A DNA stretch of 64,000 bases from Roridomyces roridus (Eukaryota > Basidiomycota > Agaricomycetes > Agaricales > Mycenaceae). The DNA is taken from contig JARKIF010000004.1 of assembly GCA_029378245.1 (NCBI GenBank), positions 2,294,001 to 2,358,000 on the forward strand, read 5' to 3'. Position numbers and translations under genes: made by a program. The notes under the pieces were generated by a model that searched no databases, was not told where the DNA came from, and worked only from the letters and a program-made list of their open reading frames with translations. Positions 12,138 to 22,786 of the stretch are shown here, in pieces (position 1 is the stretch's first letter; every line of letters starts with the position of its first letter).

Positions 12138-13074
12138 TCAATTACCGGCTCTCAGAAACCAATCTTGGTCTACACAATCATCCAAGTAGTAAGTAATAGT
12201 CTCTTTCGGACTCCCAAAGGCGGTGATCATGTGTGCGCCGCGGACAAAGAAGCGGGGAAGCATGAACACAGTCTCCCCGTCGTCCGAAAATATCCGGCAA
12301 TTTCTCCAGAACGTCTTGGGCTTCCAGTTCGATTTCTTCAGCAACCGTACAAAGGAGATGTCCTCCTCACGGCCAGAGGGAAGGCGGCAGCGGAAAAGGT
12401 ACAGGATGCGGGCGAACGAGAGGGTGTCGTCCCCCACTGTATTGACATTGACGAAGTCGAACCGTTGATCGGAGTTGGATTGGAACTCGGGGTTGCAGCG
12501 AAGTATGTCACGCCCAGACGTGTAATCCTCCATGGATGTGTAGTCGAGATAGAGGCACCTGTGGGGTCGAAGCTGCCATCATTAAGCGGACAGATGTATT
12601 TATTCGATCTTGAGCGGCGTACATACCTTCAACGGCTGATTGCAGTGGTTGCGCTGGTGCGAGGCCTCTTCGGGGAGCATGGGGCGGGCGAGGGGGTTGG
12701 CGAGGGGCGGCTCCGTTCTGCAGTACAGGTTGGACGATGTACTGCAAGAGAAGACTGTGACGCACTCTTATTCTTGGCCCTTCCTCCCTTAATTCCCTCC
12801 AATTCCCCCTCGACAGCCTCGAGACGATTTTCCAGCTCGACAAGGCGCTCATTGAGGCGAGTGTCCTGTGGAGGTAGCGGTGCAAGGGGCTTGCGGTGCT
12901 GAGTTGTCGGCGGGTGTGATGATGGGCGCGGGCTCCAGGGCCGTAGTCGCATTCAGGCTCCGATGAGGAGACGTGGGTCATGGACGAGGACGAGCGGCGT
13001 AGAAGAGGAGGTGTCGAGTGTGGTGGGTAGGCATCAATTTGGTCGCCGTAAAAGGAAGGCTCCACAGGCTCCAC
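12138..13074 (-). CDS. transposon-associated hypothetical protein, relic
   Basis: The C-terminal part (12138-12533 frame) reads GRDILRCNPEF, ILYLFRCRLPS, RLLKKSNWKPKT and FFVRGAHMITAFG, matching a pattern I recall from multicopy agaricomycete proteins linked to KDZ/Plavaka-type elements. Upstream, a start at 13074 gives a serine-rich segment. A different frame at 12629-12952 gives a coiled coil (NERLVELENRLEAVEGELEG). The frames need introns or frameshifts to join, so this is probably a decayed copy. Its coding role in the element is inferred. Confidence 0.4.
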
Positions 13075-13493
13075 CTGCTGACGTATATTAGGCCGGCAGC
13101 ACTGAGCTCGTGACTCGACCTCTCTTGACCTTCGACCACTACCATCTCCTCACCCAGTAAGTCTCCGCCCTCTCCCCTTGGTCTCGCCCTCATCATCTCT
13201 GTTCGGCAGCTTGCTTACGTTACCTACTTCCGTATGTCTCCTCTTGCACCACATTGACCCTTCTGATATCGCGTCGCAGGCGTCATCTTGAGCCCGTTTC
13301 AGTCGCTCATCTCGGGTGCGCACTTTTCTCACCGACCAAGACTCATCCCGCAGGCCCGGTGCATCTTGATAGTCAGTTGTAGTAGGAATGAATATACTGT
13401 TTATCTTCCATGTCGCGTACGTGGGTGTTCACTGGGGTCCCGGGAGCGTAGTGTTTTTTTTTTGAGCTTCCAGGGATGCTCGGTTTTAACTAG

Positions 13494-13577
13494 TTACAAT
13501 CTTGAAATCGGTTAAAATTGGTTGCAATCTCGAAATCAGTTAAAATTGGTCGCAATCTCGAAATCAGTTAAAATCGG
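13494..13577. repeat. 28-base tandem repeat, three units
   Basis: Three head-to-tail units of 28 bases beginning TTACAATC, TTGCAATC and TCGCAATC, each followed by a GAAATC..GTTAAAAT stretch. It lies just inside the right end of the element at 11951-13680, a usual place for transposase-binding subterminal repeats. Confidence 0.85.
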
Positions 13578-14240
13578 TTGAAACCACCATTGTAAGTGTT
13601 ATAACCGGGTGAAAAAATTTCAGCATTGTAACCAATCACAACCAGTTTCGACCCGTTATTTCCCACTTTGGATTTTTGCGCCAAGGTCGCGATCGGAGCA
13701 GGCTGGGGTACGCCAGCTGAGGTGTGGAGTCTTGCATGTCTGGTTCGCCGCGTGCCAACTTCCACCCTCATCCGAGGAAATTTCAAACAGGTGTACGAGT
13801 TGACGACGGGAAAGTTCCTCTTCCCGCACGATATCCATCGAACAGTGCATGTCTCACCTCCAAGGCATATTCTTTGAGCCATATCCGCTTCCGCTGATCG
13901 AACGGGGTAGGTACAGGGAGTACTTCTTCAAGGAGGATGGTCTGTACCCGTTGAATTCTTCTCCTGGTTCCTGGTTTTTTTATTCTATCACTGGCAGGCT
14001 CCCCGTTGTATGAATGGAACATAACCGCAAATAAACCGTTGGACCATTGCATCAGAAGATACTACGAGGGTCCGGATGTTGACGCCCTGATACTGCTCCT
14101 CGAGTCGGTGTTTCGTCTGGAACCTGAAGAGCGACCGACGTTGCGCGCGCTCTTGGAGCACCACCTGTGTTTTGGTTGGAATCTTCAAACACTTTACGAA
14201 TGCCTACGAGTGCCCAGTGCCCCACTCTCGACGCGCACCC

Positions 14241-14335
14241 GCGTGTGCGCCACCGTTCGACTCGGGACTAGAGCATGGGGAATGATGGCCAGGTGTTTCG
14301 TTTTTCCCCGAAGCCGGAATGAAACCAACGGCTGC
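14241..14335 (+). repeat. T-loop-box dispersed repeat, copy a
   Basis: Contains CACCGTTCGACTCGGGACTA. Thirty-five bases around this box match copy b (19570-19650) almost exactly. Further on, TTTTTCCC..AAG.CCG.ATGAAAC matches copy f (19950-20035). Confidence 0.6.
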
Positions 14336-15017
14336 AAGCTCCAAGGAATACAAGGTGCGCGGGCACACGCATTGGGCCTTGCGAATCCGATTCATCTTGA
14401 GGCAGAATGTAGCAGGTTCGATTCCGGGCATGTCACTCATCCGGTAAGGCTAGCGCCTGTTCTTTTGTCAACTTCATAAGTATGAAGAATTTGCCCTTGG
14501 TTGAATCAAAGACTGGCCGCCAGCACCATGTGGTTACTAGTTGCGAACGATCAAAATCCGGGCGGCATGCTCAAGCGACGTCTCAGGCCTCAGTCCTACA
14601 AACCAGAATTGAAAGCGCAGATCTGCAGCGCCGCGAAGCTATCAGTAATTTCGATTTCGGTGTACCTGAACTTCTGAGCGGATGAGCCCAGTTCGACCCC
14701 GGGGCAGGTCTTGCCCACCGTTCACTGTATATACGCATTTTTGTGCTGGGTACCCACCGCTTCTCCCATTCAAATCATCAATGGTTATGTATCCCACCCT
14801 CATACATACACTTGCCCTTGGACGTTGAATCCTCCAAGTTGGGTGAAGTCTAACCCTCCCACGGTGGGCAAGTACAATGTGTAGCACCATCCTAACCCTG
14901 TTCAAAAGTTGAAAATCCGTCGGGTTGATTTGGATTCAATTTAAGATGACCATTGACCGCCTTGGGTATACGGCGCAATATGGCTGATCAGCACTCAGCT
15001 GCATACCGACCCACGTA

Positions 15018-15075
15018 TTGCTTGTGCGCCACCGTTCGAGTCGGGGATCATGAATGACAGGGCCTATTGGATTTC
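15018..15075 (+). repeat. T-loop-box dispersed repeat, copy c
   Basis: Contains GTTCGAGTCGGGGATCATGA. It shares about 26 bases round the box with copies d and e on the other side of ATG13. Confidence 0.55.
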
Positions 15076-16044
15076 TTTTTTTTTCATCTTTCAAACTCAA
15101 ATTTGAATGGTCGCCCGCGACTGTAAGTATTCTTCAGGAAGCCCCATTTGTAGGAGTGCCCAGCGCTCAGTACTGGGCGAACTTTGCCAGTGCCATGTAT
15201 CCGCTCCCGCTCGAATCGGGGGTGCGCAATGAACATTAATGAACGCCTGGAACCTTTTGGCTTTTCCTTGAATTTCCGATCGAATAAATGCTCTATGTTT
15301 TGTAGCACAATCCGAACCCTAGTACAAAGGAATTTGGTGGGAGAATAGAATGAATTGGTCCGGACCTTGAAAGCTTTCATGACGACTCGGGGTTCGATTC
15401 CCTCTGGAAGCATTGCATCCATTTGTTCGACTATTTTCTTTAGCGCAAAACAGCCATTTGTGGTCCTGAATTCTGAATTCTTCTTTCTCCGAGTCGAGCC
15501 TGGTCCGCAGCCTCGGACTCTCGGAGCAGACAAGTTGAACGATTCCCAATCCTTCTTTGGCCGTCGGCTCTGCGAAGAATTGCAGCTAGCCGGCAGGTAT
15601 AACTTTGGGCCATGTGTGCTACAAGTCAGAAGTTTGAGAAGCCGCTAAGCCTGAGCTTCTTCAAGTTGCCGCTTGCGAGAGGCTTCTATTGATCTTCAAC
15701 GCGTGACGACACCGGCGACCGAGGACTCGGAGGACAGTATGTGGATCGTTCACAGTCGTACTGTCAGATGAATATGTTCTTGTCGGTCGACGCCAAAATT
15801 GGGCCAAAACCCCGAGGATGACGATTCGGAACAAAATCCGATGCGTGGGAACATTGAGCCGATCACACCCGATTTGGCCTGGGCAACACTTCCGCTTGCT
15901 AGCCTCTCGACGATGGAGGCCACCTTCTGCGTCTCTCCATAACGTCCTCCTCCGCAGCAACCCTTCCACTCTCTCTCTTCCCTTCCGTTCTATTCTAGAC
16001 AACCCCACCGACGACAGGCACGCACACCACAGACAGACAGAACG

Positions 16045-19000
16045 ATGTCTGCAGGGGAGAGCGCGAGAGCGGACCAGATCGCGTTCCATATCTACACCAA
16101 ACTCTTTCATGTCCTCTACGCTGCACGCGCTACGGACCAGGGACCACCGACGGGGAGGACGGACAAGTGGGTGAGTCGGGTTTTTTGTATTATTGGTGTC
16201 ACGGAGCATCGGGAGACAGGCTGCCTGAGCTCAGGACGCCCGGTGTGGATTTCGTGCTGGGGACTTTGCAGCAGCCTATGGGCGCCTCGTTCCCGCTGCA
16301 TGCCGTATCCAGGCTTATGTCCGTCTTTGGACCCACACCGGACGGGTGCACACGAGGAGCAGGGACACTTCGAGGGCGACTCGTCCTCGCCTTCATTCAG
16401 AACTAACATTCTACTTAGTTTAATCTCGAAACCCCCATCGTTTCGCCCTCACACACTCCCACCGCGGAACTCGACACTTATCGCGCCCTCTCCTCCCTGG
16501 AGCTCTCGCCGACCTCGCCAACGTCCACGCAATCGACACACCTCTCTGCCCCTCCTCTCGCCCTGCAGGTCTTGCTGGCAGTCCCACCCCCGGGTGGTGG
16601 CACGGCCCTCGTCCATTCGCCGACCAAGACACGGATCTACCCCCACCCTCGCTTCGTCCTCCTCGAGGAATGGGTCCTACGCTTCACGGCCCCGGCTCCT
16701 TCCTCCTCTGCCTCCTCGACTTCTTCAGCCTCCTCCTCCTCCTCCTCCTCCTCATCCTCATCGAGCTACGACACCACATCAGACGATGGCCAACCCCCCG
16801 CAGCGACGGTCTACAAATCCGCCATTTCCCTCTTCCGCGCGCTGTATGCACTGCTTCGAGTGCTCCCTGCCTGGCGCGTGGTCCGGAGGCTGGGGATAGG
16901 CAGTGCCCGGCGCGTGGGAGGAGCTCCGGGTGTTTCCTTAGGCGGACGAGGGACGGTCGTCGTGCGTGTGGCTGCGGGTGCTAATGCAGGCCCAGAACGA
17001 GAGCCCACGCTGCAGTTTGGAGAACCTCCTGCACCAGAGGCGGGCGGGACCCCACTGCCTACTGCGACGCATGTCTTTCCGGGAATCAGGGTCGGGAGAG
17101 GTGAGTTTTTCTTTTGCATTCATTCATTCATTGTGACTCGGCGTTTGCCTCGTGTCTTGCGTCGAGAGGCGGGGAGGTGCTGTGATCTCACGGCATTTGG
17201 CTGCTGGGGATCATTGTCAGTCGCGTCAGGGGCGCCTATGGCGAGAGCGCAGTAGCTGTGCACGCAGTGTGGACGCAGTGCGTTCGATGCGTTGGCGGAT
17301 ACGTGTCGGAGAACTTGACCCTGTCTCCGATCGTGCCTCCCCAGACTCTTTCCCTTTGTTCTCGGGACCTCCTGTAGCGCCGATCATTCTTCTCGCTTCT
17401 TTATTTCCCACTTCTTGCGCGCTTGACAGTGCTAGGGCTGTCTATCGACAGCTTTGACTCACTGCTTTCGCTACCGGTCGGGTCCTCAGTCCTGCTCCTT
17501 ATCTAGCCCTCACGATACTCAAGCTGACGACGGCAATCCCAGGCTCGCTCTCTCTGGCTGCGACCTACCTCACCACGCCGGCCTTTACTCTCGAATCGCT
17601 CGAGGCGCTGCTGTCGTCGGGCTTTGCTGTGCTCGATGCGCGCGCCCCGCTGGAAACGACGTCCAGCAATAGTAATAGTAATCGGAATCGTACGACGACG
17701 ACGAATATCAATCCCAGCGCATTGCCGCTGCGTGCCCCTCGCTCACCGCTCTCTGCGCGCCAGCCATCGCCCGACAGCGACGAAGACTCGGGGGAGGAGG
17801 AGGAGTTTGTGCCGACGCTTGCTAGGCGCTCGATTTCGACGTCTGGTATGGGTGCTGGGCAGCCCAGCTCGCCTGGGCGTTATACGACTCCGCTACCTGC
17901 GTCACCAAGATATGTCAGCTCACCGCTGCCACCGACTGCGGGTGTCTCTGGCTCGCCTGGGCGGTACACGTCGGCGCTGCAGCATGTCCGGCAACGCTCT
18001 GATTCGCAGCAATCGGCTCCAGGGTCGTACCGCGAACGGATGGGTGTGCACGTCGCGCCTGGTGGGGGACTCAGGCGGGATTATGGTGGGGAGGATGTCG
18101 TGGATCGGTTTGTGCTGCCGAGGAGTGGGGGATCGACGGGGAGTGGGTATGGGTCTGTGCCGAGGGGGTCGCCTGCTGCTGCTGCTGAGATGGGCGAATA
18201 TGCCTCTGGGTCTGGGTCTGTAAAGCCTGTGGCGAGTGAGCGGGAGAGGGAGAGGGAGAGGGAGAAGGGGGTGCCTGTGCCTGGGCCGAGGGTCGGGACG
18301 CCTGGAGGAGTGGGAGGAGCTGCGAGTGGGAGTTTGGGAGCGGCAGGCGGGAGTGCGCCCAGTGCGCTTGCGATCAATCCATTCAAGAGCAGTACACTGT
18401 CGAGGAGCGGGCTGAGCTCGTCGTTGTTGCGTGGGGTACCGGGGAGTCCCGGGCGTGCGACGTCGCCTATTACGGGTCCTGGTCCTGGCACGGTGGCGTT
18501 TCCACAGCCTGCGCCTGCTGAGAGTGGTGGGCTTGCGGGGAGCGCGGGTGCAGTCGGCGTGGGTATACCCGTGCGCAAACGCTACTCGAGCAGTTTCAGT
18601 CATCGGTATGGGGCGGTTGCGGGTAGCAGTGTTGGGAGTGGGGGTAGTGGGGAGAGTGGGAGTACGAGTGGGAGTGCGTTGGGGTTGGCGGCGAGGGAGC
18701 CTGCTGTTGTGAGTCTGCTTATCTGCTCTGTCGTGTCTGAATCCTGAATACTGAATGCCGTGTTGCAGCAGTCACGCAAGGCGACGCCGGACCAGCAAGA
18801 TGAGATCTCGTCGTTCGTCAAGGAGATTGATTCGGCGCGGCCGCTTCTTGGACGATACCGGCAAGACCAGCAGCAGCAGCAGCAGCAGCAATCATCCGAT
18901 GCAGACGCAGACGAGCCCTCCCCGACCAGTGCTTCTACTACCTCGGGAGCGAGCCGCGGGAGCACCGTGCGTGCGAGCAGTACTGGCGCTCGGACCATCG

Positions 19001-19260
19001 GGCCTGGGGCGTTTGACCCACCTGCGGCCACGGCTATGCTCACGACTGAAGCTGCGGTGGACGAGCGACTGAAGCGGATGAATGAAGAGTTCATGCGTAG
19101 TCTGGAGGGACTTGGTGGGCCCCGCAGGTCACGCACTTCGTCGTTGGGGGCGGCGTCTCCTATGGGTGGAAGTGGGAGTGGGAGTGGGAGCGCGCAGGGC
19201 TCGCAGGAGGTTTTGGGGCGGCTGGAGTATGATTATGATGCTCAGGGGCGGATGCGCTGA
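16045..19260 (+). CDS. ATG13: Autophagy protein Atg13
   Basis: Regulatory subunit of the Atg1/ULK kinase complex, which starts autophagosome formation. Exons 16045-16170, 16419-17100, 17543-18708 and 18769-19260 join in phase and give 821 residues. The N-terminal HORMA domain begins ADQIAFHIYTKLFHVLYAAR, continues DKW|FNLETP, RIYPHPRFVLLEEWVLRF and YKSAISLFRALYALLRVLPA, and ends GSLSLAATYLTTPAFTLESL. After it comes a long disordered Ser/Gly/Pro-rich region, with polySer and polyGln runs, that in known Atg13 is the phosphorylated and Atg1/Atg17-binding part, then DEISSFVKEIDSARPLLG. The second intron (442 bases) is about eight times the local norm. The gene is single-copy, in the spacer between the duplicated arms. 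Confidence 0.92.
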
Positions 19261-19569
19261 GCTGCTGGACCGACCGACGCCGACGTCCCACTCACTGTCT
19301 CACTCTCTCTCACTCTCACTCGTGTATCTTTATTGCCATCTTGTTTTTTATCCATCGAGAACGTCTACATATGTTACCCCTCACGCATCCATCCATCCAT
19401 CCTCATCATCCATCCATTATCATCCATCATATCATAAAGTACTTTTCTCTCGCATGCTAGCTAGCTACTTACACTGTGCAATACCCTATTCTCATATTCA
19501 AATGTGTATCTAGGAACGTCGACGTATGGCAGGGTGCATCCATGAATGGGGCGCTTTCGACGTGATTGA

Positions 19570-19650
19570 GGTTGCATCGGGAAAAAAATAGCTGCTCTCG
19601 CCGCATGCTCTAGTCCCGAGTCGAACGGTGGCGCACGTACGGCGCGTGCG
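19570..19650 (-). repeat. T-loop-box dispersed repeat, copy b
   Basis: The reverse complement holds CACCGTTCGACTCGGGACTA within 35 bases nearly identical to copy a at 14241-14335. Confidence 0.6.
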
Positions 19651-19814
19651 GGCCCTACGCATGTATGTAGGTAGCACCGAGCACTCAGCACCGATAGAGA
19701 GATACACAAGTGTTTAGAGTTTCTTCAGAAGAATTCAGCCAAAGTTCAAGTCAGTCTGTCTATATCTGTGCTGGGAAAGAAAAAGCAAAGGTAAAAAGTA
19801 AGTAGACTTGATGC

Positions 19815-19870
19815 GTCTTTTCCTCCAACATTCATGATCCCCGAGTCGAACGGTGGTGCAAGCTCATGAG
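19815..19870 (-). repeat. T-loop-box dispersed repeat, copy d
   Basis: The reverse complement reads CCGTTCGACTCGGGGATCAT followed by GAATGTTG. The same run occurs in copy e (20145-20200). Confidence 0.55.
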
Positions 19871-19949
19871 GTACCGTAATACTCGTGTCTATGGGCAGCC
19901 AGTGAGGGCAGCTGCATGAGTTGCAGTGAGTAGTTGGTTACTTATGAGT

Positions 19950-20035
19950 CAGGGTCGTTTCATTCGGTCTTGGGAAAAAGAATCATTGTGCTCCCTAACA
20001 TGCTGTAGGGCCGAGTCGAACGACAGCCCACCGAT
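19950..20035 (-). repeat. T-loop-box dispersed repeat, copy f
   Basis: The reverse complement reads GTCGTTCGACTCGGCCCTAC then AGCATG. It is closest to copy g and shares its downstream tail with copy a. Confidence 0.55.
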
Positions 20036-20144
20036 ATGGAGGTGGTTGCTAAACAATCCAGTTGAACTTGAAGTGAACCCAAAGTTCATGTTCATGAATC
20101 ATGATGTTCATTCAGTCTGGGTTAGTAGAAAAAATGAACTGGGT

Positions 20145-20200
20145 GTTATTCTTCCACAACATTCATGATCCCCGAGTCGAACGGTTGTGCAGTCATGGTA
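20145..20200 (-). repeat. T-loop-box dispersed repeat, copy e
   Basis: Near-identical to copy d through the box and the following GGATCATGAATGTTG. Confidence 0.55.
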
Positions 20201-20439
20201 GGAGGTTTCCGGTGATCTCAGAGAAGCCACATTAATTGGCCAGTTTCCGGTGAATTGCCAGAACCTCTGGAAGCGACTCGGTGGATGGGCTTCAAAACGT
20301 TCTTGGGGTCGGCCAGTATTGGGCCGTAGTAGTGGGAGTTCCAGCTGGACGAGGTCCAGTGAGCAGTTCATAGTGATGTTCAAGTTAGGAATCACTGGCA
20401 GGGCAGTGGTTTCATCATTCCGTCAACGGTCTTGAGAGA

Positions 20440-20497
20440 GAAAAGAGGCATTTTTTCTCCCGGATCATGCTGTAGGCCCGAGTCGAACGACAGCCCA
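20440..20497 (-). repeat. T-loop-box dispersed repeat, copy g
   Basis: The reverse complement reads GGGCTGTCGTTCGACTCGGG then CCTACAGCATGA, matching copy f. It abuts the minisatellite at 20499. Confidence 0.55.
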
Positions 20498-20498
20498 T

Positions 20499-20700
20499 GC
20501 GCTTCTGCCTTCTGTTCGCGCTGTTGCGCCTCTGCCTTCTGTTCGCGCTGTTGCGCCTCTGCCTTCTGTTCGCGCCGTTGCGCTTCTGTCTTCTGTTTGT
20601 GCTGTTGCGCTTCTGTCTTCTTCTGTTCGCGCTGTTGCGCCTCTGTTTTCTGCTCGCGCTGTTGCGCTTCTGTTTGCGCTGTGCGCCGCTGTTTTCTGTT
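20499..20700 (-). repeat. 27-base minisatellite coding for AQQREQKTE
   Basis: About seven degenerate units of 27 bases, with small indels. One minus-strand frame reads a nine-residue repeat AQQREQK(T/A)E, a charged coiled-coil type. Another minus frame (20415-20813) is also open and adds MALMERQLISMHKKMVEQRQ at its start. Whether it encodes a protein is unknown; it may be a fragment of a coiled-coil gene or element. Confidence 0.75.
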
Positions 20701-21089
20701 TGAGCTGGTTCTGTTTGTGCTGTGCTGTCCTTGCTCTTTGGGAGGAGGAACTGCTGCCGCTGCTCCACCATTTTTTTATGCATCGAAATTAGCTGTCTTT
20801 CCATCAGCGCCAAGACCTGGGCAAATGTCTCTTATGCTTGTGAGTCATCTGTTGTCATCCTCCTAGTGTGTTCGGGTTTCCTGCGCAGATGCGTCGTCGA
20901 CAACTAAATCAACGAGGCATTCGGAGCCTTTCCATCTGGCGGATGTTCAGACGAGGTTCGAATGATAAATCACGTTCTATGCGACTTCGTTCTGCAGGAG
21001 CCTCGGGCTAAAAACAGCCAATACTTCAAGAGGGGCCTCCAAATCAACGAGAATCCAGCGTTGCAAGTTGAGCCAAGTGTGTCTCTCTG

Positions 21090-21165
21090 CGGGAGGAAAA
21101 ACTAATTGCCAAGCCAACCACAGAAGCCAACCATGGTTCAGTCCCGAGTCGAACGGTTGCGTGCC
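21090..21165 (-). repeat. T-loop-box dispersed repeat, copy h
   Basis: The reverse complement reads CAACCGTTCGACTCGGGACT then GAACCATGG. It lies about 150 bases outside the right-arm kinase stop. Confidence 0.5.
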
Positions 21166-21302
21166 TTAATAACGGGTGAACTAGTTCCGGTCGGCGGTGA
21201 CAACCTTGCAATTCCTTGTAGACTGTCGTCAATTCTCCAGGGCCGGTCCCTCTTGTAATTCCCTTTGTGCAGAGTTGGGATTGTGCTACAAATTGTACAA
21301 CA

Positions 21303-22561
21303 TTAGTCTTCGGCAAGCCATGGATGCTCCAAAAGCGCGCGTAACGTCGGTCGTTCTTCAGGTTCCAGACGAAACACCAATTCGAGGAATTGTATCAGGG
21401 CGTCAACATTCGGGCCCTCGTAGTATCTTCTGATGCAATGATCCAACGGTTTACTTGCGGTTATATTCCATTCATACAACGGGGAGCCTGCCAGTGATAG
21501 AATAAGAAAACCAGGAACCAGGAGACGAATTCAACGGGTACATACCATCCTCCTTGAAGAAGTACTCCCTATACCTACCCCGTTCGATCAGCGGAAGCGG
21601 ATATGGCCCAAAGAATATGCCTTGGAGGTGAGGCATGCACTGTTGATGGATATCGTGCGGGAAGAGGAACTTTCCCGTCGTCAAGTCGTACACCTGTTTG
21701 AAATTTCATCAAATGAGGGTGGAAGTTGGGACACGACGAACCAGACATGCAAGACTCCAGACCTCGGCTGGCGTGCCCCACCCTGCTCCGATCGCGACCT
21801 CTGGTGCGCGGAGCTCTGGGACTGTATTAAATCGGTCCAGTGTTCTTCTGTATTGTCGTCCCAGCAAGCTGACGGACTTGAGTAAATACACAGGTGACAG
21901 TGGTAGAGATGAAAACGAACACACCAACTCCGAGATCGATCAACTTGACCGTCGGTGACTCGGCGCGTTCTGGTAATACCAGTAAGATGTTGTTGCTTTT
22001 CACATCTGCTCGAATTAGCGAGCAGCCTACGATTCGGTGCAAGCACGCACCGGTATGGAGAATATTGCATTTCTCGTGTAAATACATCAGCGCCAAGGTT
22101 ACTTGACGGAATATGCTTTTAACAATGGGAATGGGGACCTAGGCTTCGGGAAATCTTTTCGCATAGCGATCTAGACCTTCACCCAAAAGCTCCGTTACAA
22201 TACAGTGGTGTCTTCCGTTTGGGCCTTCGAGATAAAAGTCGTCGAGGAGATGATAGACGTGCTGGAATCCAGGATGGGTTGGATCCGTAGCCAGGACGCA
22301 GCGCAGAAAGTTTGTTTCCTGTAGCTCAGGCACATCCGTGACCTGGGCTAAAATGCGGTCAATTTGCGTCGCAGTGGGTCGAGACGAAGTACCTTGCAGC
22401 ACCTTCATTGCCGCAGATTTCTGACTCGAGAGGGTCATCAGAAGAACTTTCTGCTGACATCAAGCGGCTCACCTGAGCTGAGATTGAACTTGCCACACGG
22501 TGGAATACTCACCCCAGCCCCATTTGCGTATCACCTCGTAACGATCTTTAGGGGAAGCCAT
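21303..22561 (-). CDS. SRPK-like serine/threonine protein kinase (intact copy)
   Basis: Protein kinase of the SRPK-like group that is expanded in agaricomycetes; the substrate is unknown. The start at 22561 reads MASPKDRYEVIRKWGWGEYS (glycine loop). AMKVL holds the ATP-binding lysine. Then come HPGFQHVYHLLDDF, ELLGEGLDRYAKRFP, the HTD-VKSNNILL catalytic loop interrupted by an intron after HT, LIDLG in place of DFG, and RAPEVAIGAGWGTPAEVWSL (APE motif). The ending is RPTLRALLEHPWLAED with a stop at 21303. The exact splice between GEYSTVW and AMKVL is unclear. Only 225 bases separate this start from the divergent F-box start. Confidence 0.75.
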
Positions 22562-22786
22562 TCTGTCTCCGATTGTCATGGGATGGTAGCCACCCGGCTT
22601 GTAGTTTTCTTCGGGTTCTTCCCTTCAGCTCATCGCGTCGTTTTTCCAGTGATTCGCTCAGCTTTCAATTTTTCTGGACCCTTGTACTGCAAATAGCCCT
22701 GCTGCCGACAAGATGCTAGCTGCTACTCCCGATTCATATCCGATCCGAAACCCGGGGCACCCCGGTTCAGCGCATCATGTGCATGC
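22562..22786. promoter_or_regulatory. 225-base divergent promoter, kinase and F-box
   Basis: A short shared intergenic region between divergent starts at 22561(-) and 22787(+), with clear homology in the left arm. Co-regulation of the two genes is a reasonable inference; no specific box was identified. Confidence 0.45.

Larger units (their letters stand above)
11951..13680. mobile_element. TIR element inserted in kinase copy
   Basis: The intact right-arm copy shows the empty site: the CACCAGAG region runs directly into GGTCGCGATCGG. Here 1730 bases intervene. The ends form an imperfect inverted repeat, CGCAAAAGTCC..TGGG..ATAAC against CGCAAAAATCC..TGGG..ATAAC. A target duplication is plausible (CACCAGAG beside CGCCAAGG) but diverged. 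Inside are a minus-strand coding region (12138-13074) and a 28-base tandem repeat near the right end. The superfamily is not assigned; hAT is one possibility. Confidence 0.7.
5803..14163. repeat. left arm of an inverted segmental duplication
   Basis: Gene order SDR(-), F-box(-), kinase(+). The mirror image at about 21.3-26.2 kb carries kinase(-), F-box(+), SDR(+), with high identity through exons, introns and the F-box/kinase promoter. Homology ends inside the last codons of the kinase (about 14163 here, about 21325 there). This arm has gained extra DNA: about 7.2-9.3 kb (ARM-like gene) and the element at 11951-13680. Confidence 0.9.
11146..14163 (+). pseudogene. SRPK-like protein kinase, left copy, broken
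   Basis: Homologue of the kinase at 21303-22561. It is disabled three ways. A 10-base insertion in the glycine-loop codons shifts the frame straight after the start (KLGWAPLG then stop, where the right copy reads KWGWGEYSTVW). A 1730-base element interrupts the gene at 11951-13680, upstream of the APE-motif exon. The last codons are replaced after LRALLEH. Kinase signatures remain: HPGFQHVYHLLDDF, the catalytic loop HT-D-VKSNNILL (split by an intron) and LIDLGV in place of DFG, as in the SRPK family. Conserved splice sites show that the gene was once functional. Confidence 0.8.
14164..16044. other. gene-poor spacer with T-loop-like repeats
   Basis: No protein gene recognised. Plus-strand T-loop-like boxes occur near 14254, 14413, 15032 and 15391, two of them in longer repeat copies listed separately. 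The 3' end carries the ATG13 promoter, with pyrimidine-rich sequence just upstream of 16045. Confidence 0.5.

Noticed and set aside
17920..18603. Arginine-rich antisense ORF over ATG13
   Set aside because: A shadow of the Gly/Ser-rich coding frame, with no splice or family support.
20499..20700. Tandem units as a CRISPR array
   Set aside because: Units are contiguous without spacers, and the DNA is fungal.
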